Assembly (NCBI RefSeq): GCF_900170035.1 | Contig: NZ_LT828547.1 | Location: 128,893 to 189,702 of the forward strand | Direction of reading: 5' to 3' | Length of the DNA: 60,810 nucleotides | Source of the DNA: Desulfamplus magnetovallimortis | GTDB lineage: Bacteria > Desulfobacterota > Desulfobacteria > Desulfobacterales > Desulfobacteraceae | Shown: piece by piece, positions 52,941 to 60,810 of the stretch | Numbering within the stretch: position 1 is the first letter of the stretch | Layout of the letters: every line of letters starts with the position of its first letter | The notes under the pieces: model-generated | What the model was told of the DNA's origin: nothing | The model's input: the letters and a program-made list of their open reading frames with translations, nothing else | Databases searched by the model: none | Made by a program: the position numbers and the translations under genes

Positions 52941-54363
52941 GGGAATTCCTCTTCTTTTTTTTCATTTGAATATACCAATCTTCATGGCCGTAAAGTTGAT
53001 CTGAGCAATCTGGACAGATACCATGGCTGAAGGAAGCATCGGAATGTTTCTGGATATAGGATTCCAGAATATTCCAGTACCCTTTGTCATCCCTGATTTT
53101 TTTGCAGTGTGAACAGATGGGAATAAGACCGCTTAATACATTTACTTTTTCAAGTGCGGCCTTTAGCTTTTTAATAAGGTTTTCTCGTTCTTCTTCTGCC
53201 TGCTTGCGTTCGGTTATGTCATTTCCTGAACTTAACGTGGCAATAATATTGGCGTCATTATCCATCATTATGGTATTATTCCAGGCGATCATTCTCTCTT
53301 TGCCGCTTTTTGTTACAATAGAATTTTCAAAATACTCAACTGACTCAATCTCCCCGGCCATTATGCGCCTGAAAACCTCTGCTGCCTGACTTTTTTCATT
53401 TTTCGGCACAAAGCGTTCAAACCAATTGGTGCCGATAATATCTTTTTCATCATAGCCTAAGATCGAACAGCCTTTTTTATTGATTAAAATAACCTTCTGA
53501 TCAGGAGCAATGGCGACCATTATAACAGCAGCGATATCAAGATATGTTTGTGCATGGTCTCTTTCCTCTTTAAGGCTTTTTGTCCGCTCCTCTACAATGT
53601 GTTCAAGCTCGTCATGTGCTTTTTGCAGGTGCTCCTCTGCTTTTTGTCGCATCAAAAGCTCATAACTTATTTTCTGATATGATGAATATAAATATAAAGT
53701 CATTTCATTGATTGAAGATATCATCTGGCTGAGTTCATCATTAAAGTCAATCCCTTCACGTGGTAAAGCCAGTAACTTTGGTTTGTCTTTAAAATCAAAA
53801 TGTTTTAAATAGGAACTAATTAACAAAATATGTTTTATAAGTAGGAAGTGGAAAAGAATATATATAAAAGTTGTTACAAGAAAAGTCTTAAGACTTTGGG
53901 CTATGAGAATCGTTATAAGGCGGCTGGACAAGCGGGAATAAACGGAAGACATGCTTGCAACTACTGTCAGATTTCCTATTTGACGGGATATGATCCTGCT
54001 TTCATAAATAAGAGGAATCTGCTTTTCAATATTAAATTTTGATATTTTTTCCCCAATTTTTATATTGATATTACTTTCACCTGTAAGTTCAATGTACTCA
54101 ATGTCCCTGAGATTCAATATCCCTTCCAATTGAGATTGCAGCCCTTTTTTATTAAAAAACCACAACGCTTCAATGAGTGGTTGTTTAAAACTTGTCTCTA
54201 TTCTCTGAAACTGGTCATCAATAACTCTTGTGTCTCTTTTATATTCAATGAGAAGCTGGATTGCGGTTATAAACAGGGTTACAATACCACTGAACAGCAG
54301 TATGTAAAACAAAAGCCGATATGCAATCCTGTTACTCATTTTTTTATAAAAATTTAAAATCAT
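52933..54363 (-). CDS. Membrane PAS sensor protein with Cys-rich tail, no kinase domain
   Basis: A 476-residue protein. TM1 LLFYILLFSGIVTLFITAI near 16-36 and TM2 TFLVTTFIYILFHFLLIK near 155-175 enclose a periplasmic domain of about 115 residues. A HAMP-like stretch and coiled coil follow, then a PAS domain (VAIAPDQKVILINKKGCSIL, about 280-395), a coiled coil and the tail GLIPICSHCKKIRDDKGYW with CX2C-X29-CX2C ending GICPDC. As in the 23151 gene there is no histidine kinase or other output. GGAAATGC is before the ATG. It overlaps the AI-2E transporter gene, so the two may be a sensor-permease unit. Confidence 0.87.
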   Translation of the reverse strand: MILNFYKKMSNRIAYRLLFYILLFSGIVTLFITAIQLLIEYKRDTRVIDDQFQRIETSFKQPLIEALWFFNKKGLQSQLEGILNLRDIEYIELTGESNINIKIGEKISKFNIEKQIPLIYESRIISRQIGNLTVVASMSSVYSRLSSRLITILIAQSLKTFLVTTFIYILFHFLLIKHILLISSYLKHFDFKDKPKLLALPREGIDFNDELSQMISSINEMTLYLYSSYQKISYELLMRQKAEEHLQKAHDELEHIVEERTKSLKEERDHAQTYLDIAAVIMVAIAPDQKVILINKKGCSILGYDEKDIIGTNWFERFVPKNEKSQAAEVFRRIMAGEIESVEYFENSIVTKSGKERMIAWNNTIMMDNDANIIATLSSGNDITERKQAEEERENLIKKLKAALEKVNVLSGLIPICSHCKKIRDDKGYWNILESYIQKHSDASFSHGICPDCSDQLYGHEDWYIQMKKKKRNSHV

Positions 54364-54447
54364 TGCATTTCCAATAAAAAAAGTTTCTCAATTACGCATG
54401 GCAAATGGACATAAGCAATTCATAGATTGCTTATTTTCGTGTTGTTT

Positions 54448-54625
54448 TCTCAAAGTCGTCACCTATGATCTTGTAAGCCTTGTTAACAGTGTCTGAATCA
54501 GGATTCCCAGGATTAACAAAGATAAGGCAGGATTATCTATCCTGAACATCCTATCCATCCTGGTTATCGTGATTCAGACAAATGCAATAACTTCTGAAAA
54601 AGCAATAAAAATGTCGATTTTGAGT
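54448..54625. repeat. Family II element, near-complete
   Basis: CTCAAAGTCGTCACCTATGATC at the left and ATGTCGATTTTGAGTAT at the right with TCTGAATCAGGATTCCCAGG, AAAGATAAGGCAGGATTATC and GTGATTCAGACAAATGCAAT inside. Its right end is three bases from the TAA of the binding-protein gene. Confidence 0.85.
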
Positions 54626-54628
54626 ATA

Positions 54629-55567
54629 TTATTGGGCATCAATAAAGGCTTCATAGTATTGTCGAATGAGTTTCAGCTCTTTTTTATCGGTGTGGCCTAT
54701 TTCTGTAATGCTGCGATATTCATCGGTCGTTTTTATCCTGCGTAATACTTCATTCCACTTTTCTATAATGCGCTTCCCCCACTCATTTTTTGTACAACAC
54801 AAATAGACATAGGAATAGGGTTCCATTTCACTGATCGGGATGCTTGTTATTGAAGCTGTGTCATCACCTTTTTTATTATAGTATTCAGCAACAATTGGAT
54901 ATTCTATAGTGTAATCAATGCGGCCTGTGCTAACCATTTTTATCAATGATTCAGCTCTTGCCGAAACACGAGTCAGGTTGGAACCGGATTCATATTTTTT
55001 TAGTAACGTATCTACTTTTTCGGTAAAGGATCTGTTTTTCTCTGCATACCCATTAAAACGTTTGTCACTCAGTAAGGTTACAATGGAGTATGACTCCGGA
55101 TTTCCCAGCTTATCAGCGTCTGCTTTTTTAATGATAATGGCATTGGGCAAAACAAAGGTATGGGGTATTGAGTAATAAACAAGATTCTCTCTATTGCCGC
55201 TTTTCAGACCAAACGGATAGCAGATATTATTATTTTGTTCCACTTCATGCCAAAATCTTGCCCAATTCATTATTTCGGTTACATGATCGTATTCCGGTAA
55301 ATTATCCTGTGCCACCTTTAGAATATGATTGAATCTACCATTTCCTTTATCTTCTCCTTCCAATATCATCCATGGTGGCCAATCCAATATCATCCAGGTT
55401 ATGCTATCTTTTGAGTAAACTTTTGATAGACAGGAAGAGGATGCAATAATAAATGTAAACAGTAGAAGAACGCATTGCCACAATTTAAGCAATAAAAATT
55501 CTTTACAAGGATTCCTCTTACCTACACTTTTCATAAACATAATGATCTCATTTTTTGCCTTACTCAT
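54629..55567 (-). CDS. Periplasmic substrate-binding protein (PBPb fold)
   Basis: A 312-residue exported protein. A signal segment (LLKLWQCVLLLFTFIIASSS, followed by Cys) precedes the mature part ITWMILDWPPWMILEGED, which is the start of an SBP_bac_3-type fold; later VLPNAIIIKKADADKLG, SLIKMVSTGRIDYTIEYPIV and the end RIKTTDEYRSITEIG fit a two-lobed binding protein. It resembles the group known as TIGR02285. A Ser-Ser-Cys near the signal end may be a lipobox, but the position is not ideal. The gene is alone: no permease or kinase is adjacent, and the AI-2E/PAS unit is separated by a family II element. Ligand unknown. The stop is followed at 3 bp by that element. An alternative start is MFMKSV at residue 10. 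Confidence 0.8.
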   Translation of the reverse strand: MSKAKNEIIMFMKSVGKRNPCKEFLLLKLWQCVLLLFTFIIASSSCLSKVYSKDSITWMILDWPPWMILEGEDKGNGRFNHILKVAQDNLPEYDHVTEIMNWARFWHEVEQNNNICYPFGLKSGNRENLVYYSIPHTFVLPNAIIIKKADADKLGNPESYSIVTLLSDKRFNGYAEKNRSFTEKVDTLLKKYESGSNLTRVSARAESLIKMVSTGRIDYTIEYPIVAEYYNKKGDDTASITSIPISEMEPYSYVYLCCTKNEWGKRIIEKWNEVLRRIKTTDEYRSITEIGHTDKKELKLIRQYYEAFIDAQ

Positions 55568-55569
55568 AA

Positions 55570-55676
55570 CTATTTTTGGTAGTGCATAAAAGTGTTGATA
55601 TCTTTTTGTGAAAGCCCTGCTGAATCAAGGTTTGTGAAGAGCTCATCAACATATTTGGGACACCACCCTATTTTTT
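55570..55676 (-). other. Short unassigned reading frame between SurE and the binding protein
   Basis: The 109-bp gap is open in one minus-strand frame and would encode about 35 residues: KKIGWCPKYVDELFTNLDSA, then GLSQKDINTFMHYQK and a TAG 2 bp before the binding-protein ATG. There is no ATG at its 5' side; it joins the SurE frame only by a shift at the A-rich stretch after the SurE stop. It could be a SurE tail lost by a frameshift, or a remnant of another gene. I do not recognise the sequence. Confidence 0.3.
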
Positions 55677-56438
55677 TTAAAGGATTGAGTATGAATCAAG
55701 TTTTGTCATCAAAAGGTGGTTGGTAAGATCACATTGAATGGGAGTTACTGAGATATAATGCTCCTCCAGTGCCGCATCATCTGTTTCAGGCTCATTTTCC
55801 ACAGGGTCCATGCAGTCATACCAGTAATATGTATGTCCACGGGGATCTGTCTCTTTTTTAAATCGTCTGGAAACATTTCGGGTCGCCTGGCGGGTTATTT
55901 TAATTCCCAGCACCTCATTTAGATTTATGGCAGGGGCATTGATGTTAAGAAAGGTTCCCTGGTGAATTGTTTCAATAAGGCTTTGGGAGGCAAATGCATC
56001 AATGAATCTGGCCATCCCTGTGTAATCCATTATATCCCCTCTTTTTATGGAGACAGCAATGGCCGGTACTCCATTTATGGCAGCTTCCCTTGCAGCACCT
56101 GCCGTACCGGAATAATTGATATTAACGCCGGTGTTTGAGCCTGCATTTACACCGGAAATTACAAGATCCGGAGGAGTCTCATACAGCTCAAACAGGGCAA
56201 GTTTAACGCAGTCAGCAGGTGTTCCGGTAACAGAGTACTCTTCAGACTCCATTGCAGTTATTTTTTTTGCCATATTTTTCATCCTGAGAGGTTCGTGAAG
56301 GGTAATTCCGTGGCCGACAGCACTTCGTTCTCTGTCAGGAGCCACCAGAGTGACCTTGTGGCTGTATCGAAACTGTTCATAAAGGGCACGAATGCCAGGT
56401 GCCAGGTATCCATCGTCATTTGTCAAAAGTATATTCAT
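55677..56438 (-). CDS. surE: 5'-nucleotidase SurE
   Basis: A 253-residue metal-dependent phosphatase that dephosphorylates nucleoside 5'- and 3'-monophosphates. MNILLTNDDGYLAPGIRALY has the metal ligands Asp8-Asp9; LVAPDRERSAVGHGITLHEP and SVTGTPADCVKLAL follow; the third site is in PDLVISGVNAGSNTGVNINY. Length is usual for SurE (about 250). The start at 56438 (MNILLTND) follows a GAAAGG region; an ATG six codons upstream is also possible. It is divergent from the MFS gene with a gap of about 100 bp that should hold both promoters. Confidence 0.93.
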   Translation of the reverse strand: MNILLTNDDGYLAPGIRALYEQFRYSHKVTLVAPDRERSAVGHGITLHEPLRMKNMAKKITAMESEEYSVTGTPADCVKLALFELYETPPDLVISGVNAGSNTGVNINYSGTAGAAREAAINGVPAIAVSIKRGDIMDYTGMARFIDAFASQSLIETIHQGTFLNINAPAINLNEVLGIKITRQATRNVSRRFKKETDPRGHTYYWYDCMDPVENEPETDDAALEEHYISVTPIQCDLTNHLLMTKLDSYSIL

Positions 56439-56544
56439 TAATCCATTGCCTTTCATGTTTATTGGTGCTTAAATCTCGGGTTGCATCAATTTTATTTTAT
56501 AACATGTTTTCAGCACGACTGTACAGGTATGATTGGAGCCATCA

Positions 56545-58038
56545 ATGTATTCTATCCCCATTAACAGCATGAGAGTCTTTATTCCATTTGCCATGGGATA
56601 CTTTCTCTCCTATTTATATCGCGTTGTAAATGCCGTTATTGCCCCTGATCTTGTTTTGGATCTAAATATTGATCCATCACAGCTTGGCCTGCTGACATCA
56701 ACTTACTTTATATCCTTTGCATCTTCACAGCTTGCCCTTGGTGTGCTGTTAGATCGCTACGGACCAAGGCTTATCAATGCATCATTGCTGCTTATTGCTG
56801 CAACAGGAGCATTTGTTTTTGCCAGATCCCACACATTGACGGGGCTTGTAGTTGGTCGAGCATTGATAGGCCTTGGGGTATCGGCCTGTCTTATGGCAGC
56901 TTTTAAGGCATATGTAATATGGTTTCCTGAAAAAATCTGGCCAAGAGTCAATGGATTTCAGATGGCAGCAGGTGGAGTTGGAGCATTGACAGCAACAACA
57001 CCTGTTGAATGGATGCTTAAAATAACCGACTGGAGGGGAGTATTTGCAGGACTTGCGGTTTTAAGCTTGGTTATTGCAGCAGTACTCTTTTTTGTTGTAC
57101 CGCAAAAAAAAGCCATGAACAATTTGCCGAATGACAAGGATAAACAAAAACATAAAAAAAATGAATCCCTTAAAGAGCAGATAGCAGGCATAAGAGTTAT
57201 CTTTTCAAGCCGGAACTTCTGGAGAGCAGCTCCTGTTACCACCCTTTCCCAGGCAACATTTCTTTCCATACAGGGGCTTTGGATAGGGCCATGGCTCAAA
57301 GATGTTGCAGGGCTTGAACGCCACGACATTGCAACAATATTGTCACTGACAGCAGTTGCAATGATAACAGGCTTTATTACACTTGGAATGGCTGCAGAAA
57401 GGCTTGAACAAAGGGGGATGGATCTGCTTCTTGTCTCAATAACAGGAATGGCAGTTTTTATGGCTGTTCAGGTATTAATAATTTTAGATATTGTATCAGG
57501 TGCCATGCCCTGGGTTCTGTTTGGTTTTTTTGGTACATCAGGAATTATTGCCTATGCCGGGCTTTCCAGAAAGTTTCCCGGATACCTTTCCGGAAGGGTT
57601 ACCACAGGGATTAACCTCCTGGTTTTTGTTACAGCCTTTGTTGCTCAATGGGCAATTGGAGCCATTATAAAACTGTGGGATATGGGGGGGGCGGCGGTGC
57701 ATGCTCCATCCGTTGCTTCAGCAATTAAAAATGGTGCATCCCAAACAGCACAGAACTATTATGCAGCTTCAGGATACAAAGCGGGATTTGCAATAATGCT
57801 TATGCTTCAACTGGCAGCGGTCATCTGGTACTTTATTTCCTCAAAATCGACATCTTATTGCTTTTTTAGAAGTTCTTGCATTGGTCTGAATCAGGATGCC
57901 CAGGATGCTCAGGATTTACAGGATAAAAATCTTGAGCATCCTGTAAATCCTGGTTATCCTGATTCAGACAAATTCAAGAAATGCCAAAAAGTCCAACAAG
58001 GTGTCGATTTTGAAAATTCAAAGAACCCTAATTTTTAG
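56545..58038 (+). CDS. MFS transporter with a repeat-derived C-terminus
   Basis: A 497-residue major facilitator transporter with about 12 helices. The first half has MRVFIPFAMGYFLSYLYRVV, QLALGVLLDRYGPRLINAS (the A-loop motif) and GRALIGLGVSACLMAAFKAY. The second half has TTLSQATFLSIQGLWIGPWL and GLSRKFPGYLSGRVTTGINL; the last helix ends LQLAAVIWYFISS. The next 63 residues, from KSTSYCFFRSSCIG to the stop, are encoded by a family II element and a family I fragment, so they did not belong to the ancestral protein. Start: ATG at 56545 with GGAG 6 bases upstream; a TTG 12 bp earlier is less likely. It resembles nitrate/sugar-phosphate style MFS antiporters, substrate unknown. Confidence 0.87.
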   Translation: MYSIPINSMRVFIPFAMGYFLSYLYRVVNAVIAPDLVLDLNIDPSQLGLLTSTYFISFASSQLALGVLLDRYGPRLINASLLLIAATGAFVFARSHTLTGLVVGRALIGLGVSACLMAAFKAYVIWFPEKIWPRVNGFQMAAGGVGALTATTPVEWMLKITDWRGVFAGLAVLSLVIAAVLFFVVPQKKAMNNLPNDKDKQKHKKNESLKEQIAGIRVIFSSRNFWRAAPVTTLSQATFLSIQGLWIGPWLKDVAGLERHDIATILSLTAVAMITGFITLGMAAERLEQRGMDLLLVSITGMAVFMAVQVLIILDIVSGAMPWVLFGFFGTSGIIAYAGLSRKFPGYLSGRVTTGINLLVFVTAFVAQWAIGAIIKLWDMGGAAVHAPSVASAIKNGASQTAQNYYAASGYKAGFAIMLMLQLAAVIWYFISSKSTSYCFFRSSCIGLNQDAQDAQDLQDKNLEHPVNPGYPDSDKFKKCQKVQQGVDFENSKNPNF

Positions 58039-58070
58039 CTTTGACAATGCAATAGGTTTCGAGTTTGAGT
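57838..58070. repeat. Family II element (coding for the MFS tail) and family I fragment
   Basis: 57838-58015 is a family II copy: CTCAAAATCGACATCTTATTGC, TCTGAATCAGGATGCCCAGG, an inner hairpin (AGGATTTACAGGATAAAAATC/complement) and GTGTCGATTTTGAAAA. 58021-58056 is a family I end (ACCCTAATTTTTAGCTTTGAC, AATGCAATAG). 58057-58070 is another family II end (CGAGTTTGAGTAC) 10 bp from the stop of the next, convergent gene. Confidence 0.8.
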
Positions 58071-58080
58071 ACTTAAGAAT

Positions 58081-60810
58081 CTAAAGTGATGCATATCTGT
58101 TATCCAACAGGGTTTTTAATTTAACATATTCTCGAATCAGCCTCTCATGCATCTCTTCAGTGTTTGCAAGCGATTTTTTTGCTGCCATTTTTTCAATATC
58201 CACAATCACTTTATGTAATGATTTTGCACTGAAATTGGCAGCCATGCCTTTAAGAGCATGGGTGTTTTTTGCAATACCATCAAAATCCTTTTTCATAATA
58301 GAGTCGTTGAGTTTAGGAATTTGTTTCTCAAATCCACTGATGGCAACGGGAAGCATTTTTTTGAATATCGCCATATTGTTGCCGCAACGGTTAAGAAATT
58401 CCACATGGTCAAAAATATGGTTTTCAGCTTCAAAATCAATCTTATCTTTTTGACTCTCCTGATTATCTTGCTCTCTCTTATCATCCTGATTATCTTGTTG
58501 CTCCAGATCTTCATGATTTAAGGAAGAATTAATTTGATTATGATTAAATTGTGCTGCAATTACATTAAAAAGAAGATCAGGCTCAACTGGTTTGGTAATA
58601 TAGTCTGTGAATCCTTTAGCCATAAAACGGGCTCTGTCTTCGGACATGGCATGGGCTGTCATGGCGATAATTGGGATATCTGAATTTGTCATATTTGATT
58701 CCCGAATATTCCTGGTGGCTTCAATACCGTCCATTTCCGGCATTTCTATATCCATCAATACCAGGTCATAGGACTCTTTGCTGATGAGTTTCAAGCCCTG
58801 TTTTCCATTGTATGCGATATCCACCGACACTTTAAATCTTTTAAGAATTTCTGAGATCACTTTCTGGTTAAAGAGATTGTCTTCAACAATCAGAATTTTT
58901 CGTCCGGAAAGGGGAAACGCTCTGTCCCGAAAAGCCTTTGTCATTTTTGGAATATGAACTTTTGCTCTTTTTTCAAATAGTGCCGTAAACCAGAATTTAC
59001 TGCCTTTGCCTTCAGTACTTTCAACACCGACTCTTCCGCCCATCATTTCAGCCAGTTGCTTGGAGATCACCAGACCAAGTCCTGTACCGCCATATTTTCG
59101 GGTGGTAGAAGAGTCAACCTGTGAAAAGGACTTGAATAGAAGGTTTAACTGGTTTTCAGGAATACCGATACCTGTATCAATGACAGTAAACCGAAGCGTT
59201 GTGTGAAGATCATCTTCATTTTGATTTGAAATATGGATGGTGACACCACCGGTATTGGTAAATTTTATGGCATTGGTTGTAAAATTAAGCAGAATCTGAC
59301 GCAAACGAAGAGAATCACCATAAAGAAAGGGAGAGACATCAGATTCCATATGGCAATTCAGATAAAGTCCCTTTTCTTTCGCCTTGGGAGAAATCAATCG
59401 AATGATATCATCAATCTCCTGCTTGAGACCAAACTCCACAGCTTCCAGTTCCAGTTTTCCAGCTTCAATTTTGGATAAGTCCAGAATATCGTTAATCAAA
59501 GAGAGTAGAATTTCCGAAGATTCCAAAACGGTTTGTGCATAGTCATGCTGTAGTGGTGTCAAGTCTGTTTCCATGAGAAGACGGGTCATGTTGATGACAG
59601 GATTCATGGGTGTCCGGATTTCATGACTCATATTGGCAAGGAATCGGCTTTTGGCAAGATTTGCGGCCTCAGCAGCTTCTTTTGCCTGTTTTAGGGCATT
59701 TTCATGTACACGTCGGTCAGTTATGTTAATAAAGTTTGCAATGCCTCCGGTGAGGTTTTCCTCCTCATCAAAAAGTGGGGCGGCATTGACTGAAATCCAG
59801 CGCTGTTCACCCTGTTCATCAATCAATCCGTGCTCAATCCCTGATACAACCCTTTGCTCAGTCATGGCAATGGCAAGTGGAAATTTTTCAGGAGAAAAAG
59901 GATTGCCATTGTCGTCGATACTTCTCCAGTCAGGGTCATTAAAATAGCGTTTGGTAATGACATCATATTGAACATTGAGGATTTCACCGGCAGCAGCATT
60001 GGCATAAATAATCTGTCCATCAGAATTGACCTGAACCACTCCTGTGACAAGATGATTCAGAATATACTGTAAACGGTTCTCTTTGGCACGCAGCGCCTCT
60101 TCCATTTTCATTCGTTCCGTGATGTCGATCAACACCCCCTGGATGCCCACGACTTCATTATTTAGAATGTTCGGGGTACTGGATGTTCTTACCCAGCGAA
60201 ATCCATCTGTTTTGTGCAGCATACGCCATTCAATGGGTTGGGCTTTTCCGTTCAATCGATCCAGCAGGGTCATATTGATCAGGGCAATATCATTTGGTAC
60301 GACTAATTCTGATACATGGCAGCCCATAAGTTCATCTGCCCGAAATCCTGTAATGTTATGTATTACAGGTGAGACGTAGGTCACTTTTCCTTCAAGATCA
60401 AGAGTATAAATGGCCTCGCTGATATTTTCCACCAGCCGACGGTAACGCTCCTCACTCTCCTGCAAACATCTGGTACGTTCTGCCACCTGAGCCTTAAGCT
60501 CTTGATTGCGCTGGGCAATGGCATTGAGCCGCCAGCGATAGCCCCCAAAGAGAAGCGTCAGTAGCAGCATAAGGGTACAGGCCTGAAACCAGATCGTTTT
60601 CCACCAGGGTGGCGTGATTATTATTGCAACAGAAGCTCCCATCTCATTCCAGACACCGTTATCATTGGACGCCTTGACCCGAAACGTGTAGCTTCCCGAA
60701 GGAATATTGGTATAGGTGGCTTTCCGGTCTTTGGAATCGGTCTTGATCCAGTTTTGATCAAATCCTTCCAGCATGTAGGCAAATTGGTTGCGGTTGGACT
60801 TCCGGAAATT
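58081..60810 (-). CDS. Propeller-type (Y_Y_Y) hybrid histidine kinase, N-terminus outside the window
   Basis: 909 residues are visible; the frame continues past the window edge. It begins in the Y_Y_Y domain ([33 protein letters not shown]) that follows beta-propeller repeats in two-component regulators of this type, so a periplasmic propeller is expected upstream. TM at about 75-95 ([20 protein letters not shown]), then two PAS domains (about 120-240 and 250-370), HisKA with [17 protein letters not shown], HATPase with NFTTNAIKF and [12 protein letters not shown], a receiver with [14 protein letters not shown] and [13 protein letters not shown], and an Hpt domain with the acceptor in [13 protein letters not shown] Gln/Asp-rich linker ([16 protein letters not shown]) links REC and Hpt. 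It is convergent with the MFS gene, with nested repeats between. Confidence 0.9.
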   Translation of the reverse strand, partial: NFRKSNRNQFAYMLEGFDQNWIKTDSKDRKATYTNIPSGSYTFRVKASNDNGVWNEMGASVAIIITPPWWKTIWFQACTLMLLLTLLFGGYRWRLNAIAQRNQELKAQVAERTRCLQESEERYRRLVENISEAIYTLDLEGKVTYVSPVIHNITGFRADELMGCHVSELVVPNDIALINMTLLDRLNGKAQPIEWRMLHKTDGFRWVRTSSTPNILNNEVVGIQGVLIDITERMKMEEALRAKENRLQYILNHLVTGVVQVNSDGQIIYANAAAGEILNVQYDVITKRYFNDPDWRSIDDNGNPFSPEKFPLAIAMTEQRVVSGIEHGLIDEQGEQRWISVNAAPLFDEEENLTGGIANFINITDRRVHENALKQAKEAAEAANLAKSRFLANMSHEIRTPMNPVINMTRLLMETDLTPLQHDYAQTVLESSEILLSLINDILDLSKIEAGKLELEAVEFGLKQEIDDIIRLISPKAKEKGLYLNCHMESDVSPFLYGDSLRLRQILLNFTTNAIKFTNTGGVTIHISNQNEDDLHTTLRFTVIDTGIGIPENQLNLLFKSFSQVDSSTTRKYGGTGLGLVISKQLAEMMGGRVGVESTEGKGSKFWFTALFEKRAKVHIPKMTKAFRDRAFPLSGRKILIVEDNLFNQKVISEILKRFKVSVDIAYNGKQGLKLISKESYDLVLMDIEMPEMDGIEATRNIRESNMTNSDIPIIAMTAHAMSEDRARFMAKGFTDYITKPVEPDLLFNVIAAQFNHNQINSSLNHEDLEQQDNQDDKREQDNQESQKDKIDFEAENHIFDHVEFLNRCGNNMAIFKKMLPVAISGFEKQIPKLNDSIMKKDFDGIAKNTHALKGMAANFSAKSLHKVIVDIEKMAAKKSLANTEEMHERLIREYVKLKTLLDNRYASL

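Noticed and set aside
1-60810. tRNA, rRNA, riboswitch or integrase/transposase genes
   Set aside because: None was recognised by eye on either strand; the repeats have no coding capacity for a transposase.

Overview
Organism: the window is AT-rich (about 40% GC by eye) and bacterial. It combines a polyhydroxyalkanoate (PHA) locus, rubredoxin, TRAP-type binding proteins, DUF1703 ATPases, a dense set of multi-PAS and hybrid histidine kinases and a DVU0772-like protein. It is also packed with several families of short interspersed repeats. That mix suggests an anaerobic Desulfobacterota, most like the large-genome filamentous or multicellular Desulfobacterales (Desulfonema or Magnetoglobus type). 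This assignment is inferred from gene content; no rRNA or other taxonomic marker is present. || Layout: 1-0.9 kb holds the tail of a YgaP-like membrane protein, rubredoxin and a DVU0772-like protein. 1.4-3.6 kb holds a DHH phosphoesterase and a polytopic membrane protein. 4.2-11.3 kb is the PHA locus: a DUF3141 PHA-synthase-like protein and PhaJ on the minus strand, PhaR divergent from two phasins, then PhaC on the plus strand. 11.4-17.8 kb is the most unusual block: lysine 2,3-aminomutase (KamA), two ATP-grasp ligases and a GNAT-deacetylase-GNAT triple fusion, all on the minus strand. 18.5-23.1 kb holds a PIN toxin-antitoxin pair and two near-duplicate AAA/PD-(D/E)XK proteins. 23.1-36.1 kb is signalling: a PAS-GAF protein, a CheB-CheR-PAS fusion, a multi-PAS kinase, and a TRAP binding-protein pair coupled to a hybrid kinase. 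36.2-37.4 kb is wreckage of a type I restriction system fused to DUF1016. 37.4-49.2 kb holds more kinases and receivers plus a TonB receptor-YfiR operon. 49.5-50.4 kb is an AbiE-like nucleotidyltransferase module. 50.8-58 kb holds threonine aldolase, an AI-2E permease, a PAS sensor, a periplasmic binding protein, SurE and an MFS transporter. 58.1-60.8 kb is a truncated propeller-type hybrid kinase. || How it works together: PhaJ supplies hydroxyacyl-CoA to PhaC, phasins coat the granules, and PhaR probably represses the phasins through a TGC-N3-GCA palindrome found next to a good promoter. The KamA operon looks like a pathway that makes beta-lysine and then ligates and acetylates/deacetylates it; I know of no description of this combination. 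The TonB receptor, YfiR and two downstream kinases look like an envelope-to-cytoplasm signalling chain. || Genome dynamics: at least five families of small repeats, some with terminal inverted repeats, fill the gaps, nest in one another and often end within 1-10 bases of a stop codon. One of them supplies the last roughly 60 residues of a transporter. In-frame minisatellites of 18-33 bp recur in linkers of many proteins, and one lies at the A8 tract that splits yfiR. No tRNA, rRNA, CRISPR array or intact transposase was seen.
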